From Cerasicoccus frondis (GTDB lineage Bacteria; Verrucomicrobiota; Verrucomicrobiia; Opitutales; Cerasicoccaceae), in NCBI GenBank assembly GCA_031296915.1, contig JAVDPC010000023.1, positions 1-64,000 on the forward strand: a stretch of DNA of 64,000 nucleotides, in the 5' to 3' direction. The notes under the pieces were generated by a model. It made no database searches, was not told the origin of the DNA, and saw only the letters and a program-made list of their open reading frames with translations. How positions within the stretch are numbered: the first letter of the stretch is position 1; the number at the start of each line of letters is the position of its first letter. Positions 9,490 through 18,276 of the stretch are shown here, in pieces. A program made the position numbers and the translations under genes.

Positions 9490-10194
9490 ATGAGTGAATC
9501 ATCCGCCATCCTCGAAGCCCGCGGCCTCAGCAAAACGTTCCAGACGCCGACCCGCCCCATCCAGGTGCTCGACGAAGCCAACGTCTCCCTGGCCTACGGC
9601 GAATCGCTCTCCATTCGCGGGGAGTCCGGCGCCGGTAAAACCACCCTGCTCTACCTGCTGTCCGTTCTCGAAAATCCCGACAGCGGCGAGCTGTTTTGGG
9701 CCGGTGAAGACGCTCTGAAGAAGTCTGCCGACTGGCGCGCCCGTCAGCGCGCAACCTTCATGGGCTTTGTGTTCCAAGCCTACTATTTGATGCCCGAGCT
9801 GAGCGCGATTGAGAACGTGCTCCTGGCCCGCCGCCTCATTGGCAAAGTTCGCAGCGAAGACCGCGCGCGCGCCGAGTCGTTGCTCGAACGCGTGGGCCTC
9901 GCCGAGCGCGCCAAGCAAGTCCCCACCAAGCTTTCCGGCGGCGAAAAGCAACGCGTCGCCGTTGCCCGCGCCCTGATGAATCAGCCCCCGCTCATCCTCG
10001 CTGACGAGCCCACGGGCAATCTCGACGAGCGCACCGGCGAGCACATCATGGACCTCCTCCTCACGCTTTGCGCCGAAGAGAAGACGAGCCTGATCCTCGT
10101 CACCCACAACCCGGAATTCGCCAAGCGCACTGACCGCGGTCTCTTCCTCCACAACGGCCGCTTCACCAACGCCAGCGTCCCGCTGGACCGATAG
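9490..10194 (+). CDS. lolD: LolD-like ABC transporter ATP-binding protein
   Basis: The 234-residue ATPase has Walker A (GESGAGKTT), Q-loop (FVFQAYYLMPELSAIENV), signature (LSGGEKQR) and Walker B (LILADEPTGNLDE) motifs and an H-loop (VTHNPEF). This set places it in the LolD/MacB subfamily. It would power the adjacent LolE-like permease, to which it is coupled by a 4-base gap. The TAG stop codon (10192-10194) is the first three bases of the foldback repeat that follows, so the 3' end of the gene is defined by the element. Confidence 0.9.
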   Translation: MSESSAILEARGLSKTFQTPTRPIQVLDEANVSLAYGESLSIRGESGAGKTTLLYLLSVLENPDSGELFWAGEDALKKSADWRARQRATFMGFVFQAYYLMPELSAIENVLLARRLIGKVRSEDRARAESLLERVGLAERAKQVPTKLSGGEKQRVAVARALMNQPPLILADEPTGNLDERTGEHIMDLLLTLCAEEKTSLILVTHNPEFAKRTDRGLFLHNGRFTNASVPLDR

Positions 10195-10472
10195 GCAGCG
10201 TGCCGCTGCACTCAGTTATTTGCGCATTGCGCAAATGGCTTGAGCGGGCGCGCTCGAAGGTGAGTCGCTATTGAGAGTAGCATAGGCGTCTCGCCTGTGC
10301 TCCCAATCCATCTAACTGAACACAGGCGGGACGCCTATGCTACTTTACGCGACCACTCCTACGCGGCGGCTCGCGTGTAAACGTCGCCCGCCCTCATTCT
10401 GTTGGGCAAGCCATTTTCGCAATGCGAAAATCCGGATGCAAAGCATCCGCCGGTGCAGCGGGACGCTGCCTA
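10192..10472. repeat. 281-bp nested foldback repeat between convergent genes (MITE-like, family 2)
   Basis: This segment is a nested imperfect palindrome. The outer arms at 10192-10211 and 10453-10472 are 20 bases with one mismatch (TAGGCAGCGT...). Inside them, ATTTGCGC-ATT-GCGCAAAT (about 10218-10236) faces ATTTTCGC-AAT-GCGAAAAT on the other side. The centre is a 24-base inverted repeat, 10276-10299 and 10321-10344, with one mismatch and a 21-base loop; its AGGCGTCCCGCCTG-type core resembles repeats I recall from Verrucomicrobiota genomes. The left TAG is the lolD stop codon and the right CTA is the stop of the GPP34 gene on the other strand. No transposase ORF is present. It may also act as a bidirectional terminator. 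Confidence 0.8.
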
Positions 10473-11126
10473 CATGCCGGAATAGGCCATGACTTCGAGC
10501 AGGGCCTGCTGGATCTTCGAGACGGCTTGGCTGAGGGCTTGGCCGACGAAGTCCATCTTGGCGATGGTTTCAATGCGCTGCTTGTTCGCGGCGCGCTCTT
10601 CATCAGAGAACACGACGCTGCTCAGGTCGCAGGCGTCCATGAGGCAAATGATGACCACGTCGCGCGGGTCGGGAATGGCGGTGTGGTCGAGCACGACTTC
10701 GCGGATGCGGGACTTCACTTCCTGCTCTTCGCTGTCGTCGATCACCGGGTAGCGGCGCTCCTTGAGGACAAAAAGGAAACGATGCTCTTCCTGCTTGAGA
10801 ATGCCACGCTCTTTGAGCTCCTCGAAAAGTGCGGTTTTCCAATCATCCACATGAGCGTTCACGGCGTTGAGCGCACGCTGGATCGAAAGCGGGCTTTCCT
10901 GCGGAATCTTCGCGAGCACCTGGTCCAGCAAGGCGTCGCCGGTTGGCTCACGGGAAATGACGGTCACGTTTTTATCGTCGGAATCCAGCACGCCCGCGAA
11001 GGCGAGCTCCATAATGAGGGCCCCGGAAATGGCGAGGCCGAGCGAGCCCTCGGGCAACGGATGGAGTTTGCCGGATTGGTCATCCAGCGCGAGCAACATG
11101 ATTTCTTCCGCGAATCGTAGAGACAT
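10470..11126 (-). CDS. GPP34 (GOLPH3/Vps74-like) family protein
   Basis: The 218-residue protein matches the GPP34 family: it opens with FAEEIMLLALDDQSGKL, continues with LGLAISGALIMELAFAGVL, then PTGDALLDQVLAKI, and ends in a helical part with RDVVIICLMDACDL. Eukaryotic members bind phosphatidylinositol-4-phosphate in the Golgi. Bacterial members are known, mainly in Actinobacteria, with no settled function. The start at 11126 fits the family N-terminus; an in-frame ATG at 11138 is an alternative. The stop codon TAG lies in the terminal repeat of the foldback element. The gene stands alone, divergent from the polyamine operon. Confidence 0.85.
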   Translation of the reverse strand: MSLRFAEEIMLLALDDQSGKLHPLPEGSLGLAISGALIMELAFAGVLDSDDKNVTVISREPTGDALLDQVLAKIPQESPLSIQRALNAVNAHVDDWKTALFEELKERGILKQEEHRFLFVLKERRYPVIDDSEEQEVKSRIREVVLDHTAIPDPRDVVIICLMDACDLSSVVFSDEERAANKQRIETIAKMDFVGQALSQAVSKIQQALLEVMAYSGM

Positions 11127-11312
11127 AGGCGCAAGCATGGGGAACTTTGCCCGCGACAGGAAGATTAAAAAAGGTGTTGAGGGACGGAAGTGTTGAGGTG
11201 GGGAAGTTGGTCGATACTCAGGAATTTGTGGGGCGTTAATTGCAACAAGACTTCGGGCGGTGGGAGACGCTTTTTCTTGTGAAATGGATAAAAATTCACT
11301 CACTGGGGCGGC

Positions 11313-12509
11313 ATGGCAAAAGTCATCATCGTAGGAGCGGGAGGCGTCGGCAACGTCGTGGCCCACAAGTGCGCCCAGGCGCCGGAAGTTTTCTCTGAGA
11401 TCGTGCTCGCTTCGCGCACGGTGTCCAAGTGCGAGGCAATCGCTGCGGACATCAAGGCCAAGCAAGGACGCGAGATCCGCGTCGCCGCGATCGATGCCGA
11501 CAATGTCGAGTCGACCACCGAATTTCTGAAGGCCGAAAAGCCGGACCTCGTGCTCAACGTCGCGCTTCCCTATCAGGACCTACCGCTGATGGACGCCTGC
11601 CTCGCCGCCGGTGTGGACTACCTGGACACCGCCAACTACGAGCCGCCGGAAGAAGCCAAGTTTGAATACAAGTGGCAGTGGGCTTACCAGGACCGCTTTA
11701 AGGACGCCGGTCGCATGGCGCTGCTCGGCAGCGGCTTCGACCCCGGCGTGACGAACGTTTTCTGCGCCTACGCCCAGAAGCACCTCTTCGACGAGATCGA
11801 AACCATCGACATCCTCGACGCCAACGCCGGTAACCACGGCCACCATTTTGCGACCAATTTCAACCCGGAAATCAACATCCGCGAGATCACGCAAAACGGC
11901 CGCTACTGGGAAGAAGGCGAATGGAAGGAAATCGAGCCCATGAGCGTGCATCAGGTTTACGACTTCCCCGTCGTTGGCCCACAGGACGCTTACCTACTCT
12001 ACCACGAGGAGCTGGAGTCGCTTTGCCAGAACATCAAGGGCCTCAAGCGCATTCGCTTCTGGATGACTTTCTCGCAAAAATACCTGACGCACCTGCGCGT
12101 GCTGGAAAACGTCGGCATGACGTCGATTGAGCCCATCGATTTCAACGGCCAAAAGATTGCGCCAATTGAATTCCTCAAGGCGGTATTGCCCGACCCGGCC
12201 AGCCTCGGTCCCCGCACCAAGGGCAAGACCTGCATCGGCTGCGACATCGTCGGCTATAAAGACGGCCAGAAAAAGCGCGTGTTCATCTACAACACCTGCG
12301 ACCACGAGGAGTGCTACGCCGAAGTTTCCAGCCAAGCCATCAGCTACACCACCGGCGTGCCTGCGATGATTGGCGGCATGATGATGGTCACTGGCCAATG
12401 GCGCCAAGACGGTGTTTGGAACATGGAACAACTCGACCCGGATCCCTTCATGGAACAGCTCAACCTGCGTGGCCTCCCTTGGCAGGTGATTGATCTGCCT
12501 CTGGAGTGA
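11313..12509 (+). CDS. Carboxynorspermidine/carboxyspermidine synthase (saccharopine dehydrogenase family)
   Basis: The 398-residue enzyme has an N-terminal Rossmann motif (VIIVGAGGVGNVVAHKCA) and the body of the saccharopine dehydrogenase-like family. The phrases LDTANYEPPEEAKFEY, GFDPGVTNVFCAYA and DANAGNHGHHFATNFNPEINIREI are typical of carboxynorspermidine synthase. It would reductively condense aspartate semialdehyde with diaminopropane or putrescine using NADPH. The decarboxylase nspC, three genes downstream, completes the route to norspermidine or spermidine. It heads an operon whose next gene starts 3 bases after its stop. Confidence 0.93.
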   Translation: MAKVIIVGAGGVGNVVAHKCAQAPEVFSEIVLASRTVSKCEAIAADIKAKQGREIRVAAIDADNVESTTEFLKAEKPDLVLNVALPYQDLPLMDACLAAGVDYLDTANYEPPEEAKFEYKWQWAYQDRFKDAGRMALLGSGFDPGVTNVFCAYAQKHLFDEIETIDILDANAGNHGHHFATNFNPEINIREITQNGRYWEEGEWKEIEPMSVHQVYDFPVVGPQDAYLLYHEELESLCQNIKGLKRIRFWMTFSQKYLTHLRVLENVGMTSIEPIDFNGQKIAPIEFLKAVLPDPASLGPRTKGKTCIGCDIVGYKDGQKKRVFIYNTCDHEECYAEVSSQAISYTTGVPAMIGGMMMVTGQWRQDGVWNMEQLDPDPFMEQLNLRGLPWQVIDLPLE

Positions 12510-12512
12510 TAT

Positions 12513-13184
12513 ATGCCCTACGTGTCATCATCCCGTTCAGGAAAAAAAAGTAAGCGCCGCAGCAGTAAGCGCTCCGGGGGGGCTTCGCGTTCGAACTCGT
12601 CTGGGAAGCGCCCGCGGATCAAGAGTGCTCAGGCGCCAAGGTTTAGCATTTACTCGTCTCTATCTGCTCGCTTCCGGCCCGGCGAAAAAGCTCGCCCGCT
12701 CACTTTGATGGAAAAGGTGTGCCTCTACGTGGCGTGCTTCACCTGCATTGTGGTTGTTTCCGGCGTAGTCCTGGCCTGGAACTCCCGCAATGCGCCCATG
12801 CTGGAATGGGGTGACGTCAGCCAATTGCCAGCGATGGAAGACTCCGCCATGGGCGTCAGCAGCGAAGTCGTTCCAGAGAGTGCAGCCTACATCGAGCCCT
12901 TCATCTGCCGTGGCCACACTCAGTTCGCCCTGGATTCCCTGGAAGAAGTGCTGCGCGCCGATAAGAGCTTCCGTTACGTTCGCCGGAACAGCAAACAGAT
13001 CCAGGCCGTTGCCATTTCGACCGTTCTCGGCTTCAACAACGACTTGGTTTTTCAGGCGCGCAGCAACCCAGAACGCCTGGAGGTTTACGCCACTTCACGC
13101 ATCAGCATTGGCGATCTGGGCTCCAACCGTGATCAACTGGAAGCGCTGCGTGAGCGCTTGCGTGAAATGCATGTGCTGAAGTAA
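12513..13184 (+). CDS. Membrane-anchored DUF1499 protein
   Basis: The 223-residue protein starts with a strongly basic, Ser-rich cytoplasmic tail (about 60 residues). One membrane helix follows (about residues 73-92, VACFTCIVVVSGVVLAWNSR). The C-terminal domain matches DUF1499: a stretch around FRYVRRNSKQIQAVAISTVL, then NDLVFQARSNPERLEVYATSR and the family-typical IGDLGSNRDQLEALRERL. DUF1499 has no established function. The gene is in the polyamine operon, 3 bases after the synthase gene and 22 bases before the methyltransferase gene. The basic tail could bind nucleic acid or phospholipid, but that is speculation. Confidence 0.8.
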   Translation: MPYVSSSRSGKKSKRRSSKRSGGASRSNSSGKRPRIKSAQAPRFSIYSSLSARFRPGEKARPLTLMEKVCLYVACFTCIVVVSGVVLAWNSRNAPMLEWGDVSQLPAMEDSAMGVSSEVVPESAAYIEPFICRGHTQFALDSLEEVLRADKSFRYVRRNSKQIQAVAISTVLGFNNDLVFQARSNPERLEVYATSRISIGDLGSNRDQLEALRERLREMHVLK

Positions 13185-13206
13185 GCTCCAGCCACGCATT
13201 ACGATC

Positions 13207-14286
13207 ATGAGCAAACAATACCACATGAAGGGCGATGGCTACTACAACGCCCATTCCGCGCCACAGCTAGCGTCGATCAACGACTGCCTCCCCTGGCTGC
13301 TCAATTCGCTCGAGGATCTACAGTTACCGCAGGATAAGCAAATCCGCACGCTGGACGTGGGCTGCTCCCAGGGAGGAAACTCCGTCGAAATGCTCCAGCA
13401 ACTGATCCCCTCGCTTCGCGAGCGCGGCGCGGCGAGCATCCAGCCTTCGCTGGCAGATTTGCCCAGTAATGATTTTAACTCCGTCTTCGCCAAGTTGTTT
13501 CCCGGCGGAGTCAATATTTTGGGCGACGACGTGCTGCCCGCCGTCATTGGCGGCTCGGCCTATGAGCGTTTGGCGCCAGCCAATTCACTGCATGTCGTGA
13601 CGACATTCAACATGCTGGGCTGGCGCAAGGACAAGCCCGTTGGCCCACTGCACAACACAGTCGGCGCGTTCCTCCCCACGCCCTACGCCAAGCCTGAACA
13701 AGGCGCAGAGATCAACCCGGACGAGGTTGCCGCCGTCCATGCTCAGGCGGCGGGCGACTTGGTTTCCTTCTTCAAATGTCGCGCAGAAGAGCTCGTTTCC
13801 GGCGGCAAAATGCTGGTCCAGATTTTTGGCCGCAATGATGAAGACGGCAGTGTCGCTCACGGCTGGCTCGATGCGCTCAATGACGTGATTCGCGCCATGA
13901 TCGCCGAAGGCAAATGCACCCAACAAGCCCTCGATGATTTTATTTTTCCAGTTGTCTGGAGAAAGCTTGATGAACTGCTGGAGCCGCTCACCACCAACGA
14001 TGAATTGCGGCGCGCATTCACCATCGAACGTAGCGCCAGTTGGGAGGTTCCGGTGGACTTTAACCAACGCTATGCGGAGTCAGGCGATGTCCTCAAATGG
14101 GCTCACGAATACATGGAGGTCTTCCGCGCAGTAACCGAAACCACTCTAGCCCACCTCTTCCCGGAAGCCGACCGCACTCAACGACTGGAGGAAGTTTACC
14201 AGCGCATTGTTCAGCTCTTTGCCCATGATCCAGTGCGCTATCAGTTTCACTATTACTCAATTGCCGTGCTCGTGACGCGCAACTAA
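13207..14286 (+). CDS. SABATH-family SAM-dependent methyltransferase
   Basis: The 359-residue protein matches the plant-type SABATH (Methyltransf_7) family. It has HMKGDGYYNAHSAPQ at the N-terminus, the SAM-binding LDVGCSQGGNSVEM and the hallmark SLADLPSNDFNSVFAKLFP, followed by NSLHVVTTFNMLGW. The family methylates carboxyl groups or ring nitrogens of small molecules (salicylate, jasmonate, caffeine precursors). The aromatic SSYSLHWLS block of plant enzymes is altered here to TTFNMLGWRKDKP, so the substrate probably differs. It sits between the DUF1499 gene and nspC (2-base gap), which suggests a polyamine-related substrate such as a carboxylated intermediate. That link is an inference. Confidence 0.88.
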   Translation: MSKQYHMKGDGYYNAHSAPQLASINDCLPWLLNSLEDLQLPQDKQIRTLDVGCSQGGNSVEMLQQLIPSLRERGAASIQPSLADLPSNDFNSVFAKLFPGGVNILGDDVLPAVIGGSAYERLAPANSLHVVTTFNMLGWRKDKPVGPLHNTVGAFLPTPYAKPEQGAEINPDEVAAVHAQAAGDLVSFFKCRAEELVSGGKMLVQIFGRNDEDGSVAHGWLDALNDVIRAMIAEGKCTQQALDDFIFPVVWRKLDELLEPLTTNDELRRAFTIERSASWEVPVDFNQRYAESGDVLKWAHEYMEVFRAVTETTLAHLFPEADRTQRLEEVYQRIVQLFAHDPVRYQFHYYSIAVLVTRN

Positions 14287-14288
14287 AC

Positions 14289-15506
14289 ATGGCCCAAGAT
14301 CCCACACCACCGCTGACACCTGAGCGCCTACAAGCTCTGCGCGACATTCCCGCCGCTGACGCGCCCTCGCCATGCTATGTGGTGAACCTCGACCGGCTGG
14401 AAGGTAATTGCCAGATTCTCGCTGGCGTGCGGGAGCGCTCCGGGGCCAAGGTCATCCTCGCGCAAAAAGGCTTTTCCATGCATGCGACCTACCCGCTGCT
14501 CAGCCAATACCTCGACGGTTCGACCGCGAGCGGCCTGCACGAAGCGCTGCTTGCCGAAGAATATTTTGGCAAGGAAGTGCATGTCTACTCCGCCGCGTTT
14601 AAAGACCACGACATCGCAATGTTGGGCCGCTTCGCGCACACGCTCGTATTCAACTCCGTGCGCCAATGGCGGCGGCACAAGCCCGCACTCGACGCCCTGC
14701 CCCGTAAGGTCGAAGTCGGCCTGCGCGTCAACCCCGAGCATTCCGATGTCGAGACCGACCTCTACAATCCAGCATCGCCTTGCTCCCGCCTGGGCATCAC
14801 ACGCGCCGAGCTCGACCGCCAGATGGCCGAAGCAGGCTTGACCGATTTAAGCGAGCTCGATGGCCTGCATTTCCATGCGCTCTGCGAACAGGATTCCGAC
14901 GCCCTGGAAGGCGTCGCCCATGCGTTTGCCGAAAAGTTTGGCGACCTCATCAAGACGGGTAATTTTAAGTGGCTCAATTTCGGCGGCGGACACCACATCA
15001 CCCGACCGAATTACGACTTGGCGCGCCTGGACCGCATCGTGAAGACATTTCGCGAACGTTATGGGCTGGAAGTTTACCTGGAGCCAGGCGAAGCGGTCGC
15101 GCTGCACACCGGCGTGCTAATCGCCACTGTGCTCGATGTGCTGGAAGCTGGCGGCGTTCAAAACGCGATCCTCGACGTTTCCGCGACCTGCCACATGCCC
15201 GACGTGCTGGAGATGCCTTACCGGCCCAACATCTTAGATGCCGGCCAGCCCGACGAACACGCCTACACCTACCGCCTCGGAGGGCCCAGTTGCCTGGCGG
15301 GCGACGTGATCGGCGACTACAGTTTTGAGGCTCCGTTGGAAGCCGGCCAACGACTCGTTTTCCTCGACATGTCGCACTACACCATGGTCAAGACGTCGAC
15401 CTTCAATGGCGTTCCCCTCCCCTCGATTGCGACCTTTAGTCAGGCCGACGGCCTCCGCGTGATCCGCAAGTTCGGCTACCGGGACTTTGCCGAGCGGCTA
15501 AGTTAA
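14289..15506 (+). CDS. nspC: Carboxynorspermidine decarboxylase
   Basis: The 405-residue PLP enzyme belongs to the alanine racemase-fold decarboxylases. The PLP lysine is K60 in ILAQKGFSM. The glycine-rich phosphate-binding segment is LNFGGGHHI, and the active-site cysteine of the second subunit lies in GGPSCLAGD. The phrases LDGSTASGLHEALLAEEYFG and HFHALCEQ are characteristic of NspC. It decarboxylates carboxynorspermidine or carboxyspermidine, the product of the first gene of this operon. The start codon lies 2 bases after the stop of the methyltransferase gene, consistent with translational coupling. Confidence 0.95.
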   Translation: MAQDPTPPLTPERLQALRDIPAADAPSPCYVVNLDRLEGNCQILAGVRERSGAKVILAQKGFSMHATYPLLSQYLDGSTASGLHEALLAEEYFGKEVHVYSAAFKDHDIAMLGRFAHTLVFNSVRQWRRHKPALDALPRKVEVGLRVNPEHSDVETDLYNPASPCSRLGITRAELDRQMAEAGLTDLSELDGLHFHALCEQDSDALEGVAHAFAEKFGDLIKTGNFKWLNFGGGHHITRPNYDLARLDRIVKTFRERYGLEVYLEPGEAVALHTGVLIATVLDVLEAGGVQNAILDVSATCHMPDVLEMPYRPNILDAGQPDEHAYTYRLGGPSCLAGDVIGDYSFEAPLEAGQRLVFLDMSHYTMVKTSTFNGVPLPSIATFSQADGLRVIRKFGYRDFAERLS

Positions 15507-15563
15507 GGGCTTTCTTTGGCGGTGGAGTTTGACACTGTCCAGTCCGGGCTTTCAGTTGGGCCA

Positions 15564-16565
15564 ATGACGCACACTCTCCCCAACTCTCTGGCCCGCGCCT
15601 GCGCGCTGCTGGCGCTCACCTGTACCGCCCTGTTTGCCGACGTTCGACTGGAAAAAGTGGACTACCCTTTTCCGGTGAAGACCTTTGCTTTTGAAAGCCA
15701 GCAGCAGCCGCTGGAAATGGTCTATATGGATATTCCCGCCAAGGGAGAGCCCAAGGGTGTCGTCGTGATGTTTCACGGGAAGAATTTCAATGGCTCCTAT
15801 TTTGAACAAACCGCCAAGGACCTCTCTCAAGCAGGTTATCGCGTCGTTTTGCCGGATCAGATCGGCTTCGGAAAATCCAGCAAGCCGCAGCATTATCAAT
15901 TCACGTTTCAACAGCTCGCGGAAAACAATCATGCGCTGCTGAAAGAGCTGGGCATCGAGAAATTCCAGCTCCTCGGTCACTCAATGGGCGGCATGCTTGC
16001 CACCCGCTACGCCCTGATGTATCCCGAGCAAGTAGAGTCATTGACCTTGCTTAATCCCATCGGCCTGGAGGACTGGAAAGCCAAGGGCGTTCCCTACCTG
16101 AGCGTCGATCAGTGGTATGCCAGCGAGCTCAAAAAGTCCGCCGATAAAATCAAAACCTACCAGCTCGACTCCTATTATGACGGCAAATGGAAGCCCGCCT
16201 ACCAACCTTGGGTCGACCAGCTTGTTTACTTCATCGAAAGCCCAGACTACTCGCTGATGGCTTGGGACCAAGCCTTGACCTACGACATGATTTACACGCA
16301 GCCGGTCGTGTATGAGTTCCCCGAGCTGACAATGCCGACACTCCTCATCATTGGCCAACGCGACACAACCGCGCTCGGCAAGAACCTAGTTTCTCCGGAG
16401 CAGAAAAAGCTGCTCGGCAACTATCCTGCGCTTGGTCGCGCCGCTCACGAAGCCATTCCTGATTCAGAGCTGGTGGAAATTCCCGGAATCGGCCACTTAC
16501 CGCACATTGAGGCGTATGACCAATTTATCGGGCCGTATGAGGCATTTTTGGATAAGCACAACTGA
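15564..16565 (+). CDS. Exported alpha/beta hydrolase
   Basis: From the ATG at 15564 the protein has 333 residues and a good signal peptide (LARACALLALTCTALFA). An earlier in-frame start at 15516 would add 16 residues without signal character. The mature part is an alpha/beta hydrolase: oxyanion region VVMFHGKNFNG, nucleophile elbow GHSMGGML (Ser), acid in LIIGQRDTTA, and catalytic His in IPGIGHLPHIEAYD. It follows nspC by 57 bases and may belong to the polyamine operon; cleavage of an ester or amide in the periplasm would fit, but the substrate is unknown. It converges with the ABC-2 gene, with 3 bases between the stops. Confidence 0.87.
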   Translation: MTHTLPNSLARACALLALTCTALFADVRLEKVDYPFPVKTFAFESQQQPLEMVYMDIPAKGEPKGVVVMFHGKNFNGSYFEQTAKDLSQAGYRVVLPDQIGFGKSSKPQHYQFTFQQLAENNHALLKELGIEKFQLLGHSMGGMLATRYALMYPEQVESLTLLNPIGLEDWKAKGVPYLSVDQWYASELKKSADKIKTYQLDSYYDGKWKPAYQPWVDQLVYFIESPDYSLMAWDQALTYDMIYTQPVVYEFPELTMPTLLIIGQRDTTALGKNLVSPEQKKLLGNYPALGRAAHEAIPDSELVEIPGIGHLPHIEAYDQFIGPYEAFLDKHN

Positions 16566-16568
16566 GTG

Positions 16569-18221
16569 CTACCACTGTTTCTTGGAGCAACCGATGGCCA
16601 CCATCACGATCCCGACGCCTCCTTGCAAACCAAGCACCGTTAAGGCCAAGGCTGGCGAGGTAATCCACTCGGAATTCGAGTCGCGATAGGCATCGAAAAT
16701 GCGGCTGTCGATCATGGAGCTCATGTAGCCGCCCCAGCCCCAATAGGCATTGATGAACGGGCGGCAGACCCAGATCAAGTAACTCGGCAAGGCCAGGACC
16801 ACGCCGGAAAGCGGCAGTTGAAAACCGACCAGATAGATCGACAGCAGCGACGCTTTTTCCGCCGAGCGAAACAGCGCGCTAAAGCCCAGGCAGACCAGTG
16901 TCATCGAAACACAGACCGCCGCCAAGACCGCGATTTGCGCAAGCCACGGACCCGGAAATTGGCAAATCACCTTCACAAAGCCCGTCATCCACGCGCCTTG
17001 CAGCCCCGCCAGCACACCGACAAAGATCAGCTTCGACAGCGCATAGGCGCCCACACTGAGGCCCGACAAACGCTCCTTTTCATAGATGGTGCGCTCGGCT
17101 GCGATTTCGCGCGCGCCGTTGTTTGAGCCCATGAGCGTGAGCAGGATCACCTGAAACATGATCAGCCCAGTGACCAGCGACGCAGTCTCCATTTTCTCAA
17201 TGCGTATCTGGACCTCCTCTTTCATTTGCTCCAGCGTGTCGATTCGCTCCAGCGCCAGACTTTCGATTTGCGGCAAGCCATCGAGCGCGAAAATAACCAC
17301 CAGGCACGGGAAACCAAAGGTGATCGCGAGCGTCAGCCACAGATAACCCGTGTCCCGGAAAAAGAGCAGCATGCGGCGGCTTAACAACGTAGCCAACTGC
17401 GCGCCCATCGATGGACGCTTCTCGGTCGGATGTAGCGCCGGTTTGGGCGCTGGCGTTTCCAACTGAGCCTTCGCAGCCGCCCAACGCTCCTGCCAGTAGC
17501 TTAGATCGTGTTGATTCAGTAAGTCGTAGAGGTGCAGCGCATCCGGGATGCCAAAATATTCACAGAGCTCTGCGTTGTCGCCCTGGAAGACGACATCCCC
17601 CTCGTAGACCACGGTGATGCGATCAAACAATTCGAGCTTGGCCAAGTTGTGAATGATGCACAGGAAAGTCTTGCCGTCGCGCTCGCTCAGACAGCGCAAC
17701 AAAGCCAGGATTTGGTCTTCGGAGAGCGGGTCGAGGCCCGAGGTCACTTCGTCGCAGACGAGGCACTGCGGATCGAGCGTCATTTCGAGGCCAAGCCCCA
17801 GGCGACGCAGTTGACCGCCGGATAGCGACTCCACCCGCTTTTCGCGATGCTGCGCAAGACCGATGGTTTCCAAAATATCCTCGAGGCGCTGCTTACGTTT
17901 GGCGGCGTCGGCCACATTGAGCTGGAGCGTAAATCGGATCGACTCCTCCACCGTCAGCTTCGGCTGGGCAATGCTGAACTGCGGCGCAAAGCCCACGCGC
18001 CCGACCAAATCCTCCGAGCGCTTGATTTCCTGATCGCCACAGTAGGCCTGCCCCTCGGAGGGCAGAATGCCGAGGATGGCCTTCATCAGCGTGGTTTTGC
18101 CACAACCGGAAGGGCCGATGACAGCGTTGAGCCCCCCTTCGAGGAATTCCGCCGAGGCGCCCCGGAGGATCATGGGGCCCTGACCGCCGGCGCGGACAAT
18201 CATATTTTTGCAACGAAGCAT
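16569..18221 (-). CDS. ABCG-type half transporter (ATPase fused to ABC-2 permease)
   Basis: The 550-residue protein carries an N-terminal ATPase with Walker A (IGPSGCGKTT), signature (LSGGQLRRLGLG) and Walker B (CLVCDEVTSGLDP). The C-terminal half has about six helices of the ABC-2 type (from residue 295), ending near 545. The order ATPase-then-permease and the VCDEVTSGLD phrase resemble the ABCG/White group, which acts as dimers to export lipids or other hydrophobic compounds. A charged helix (about 325-350) precedes the second membrane segment. No substrate clue is present nearby. The gene is divergent from 18277 with a short intergenic region. Confidence 0.88.
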   Translation of the reverse strand: MLRCKNMIVRAGGQGPMILRGASAEFLEGGLNAVIGPSGCGKTTLMKAILGILPSEGQAYCGDQEIKRSEDLVGRVGFAPQFSIAQPKLTVEESIRFTLQLNVADAAKRKQRLEDILETIGLAQHREKRVESLSGGQLRRLGLGLEMTLDPQCLVCDEVTSGLDPLSEDQILALLRCLSERDGKTFLCIIHNLAKLELFDRITVVYEGDVVFQGDNAELCEYFGIPDALHLYDLLNQHDLSYWQERWAAAKAQLETPAPKPALHPTEKRPSMGAQLATLLSRRMLLFFRDTGYLWLTLAITFGFPCLVVIFALDGLPQIESLALERIDTLEQMKEEVQIRIEKMETASLVTGLIMFQVILLTLMGSNNGAREIAAERTIYEKERLSGLSVGAYALSKLIFVGVLAGLQGAWMTGFVKVICQFPGPWLAQIAVLAAVCVSMTLVCLGFSALFRSAEKASLLSIYLVGFQLPLSGVVLALPSYLIWVCRPFINAYWGWGGYMSSMIDSRIFDAYRDSNSEWITSPALALTVLGLQGGVGIVMVAIGCSKKQW

Positions 18222-18276
18222 GAATCAAAAAAGCATTTGCGTGGTTTAACAGGATTGATTGACATAAGTTGTGGCA

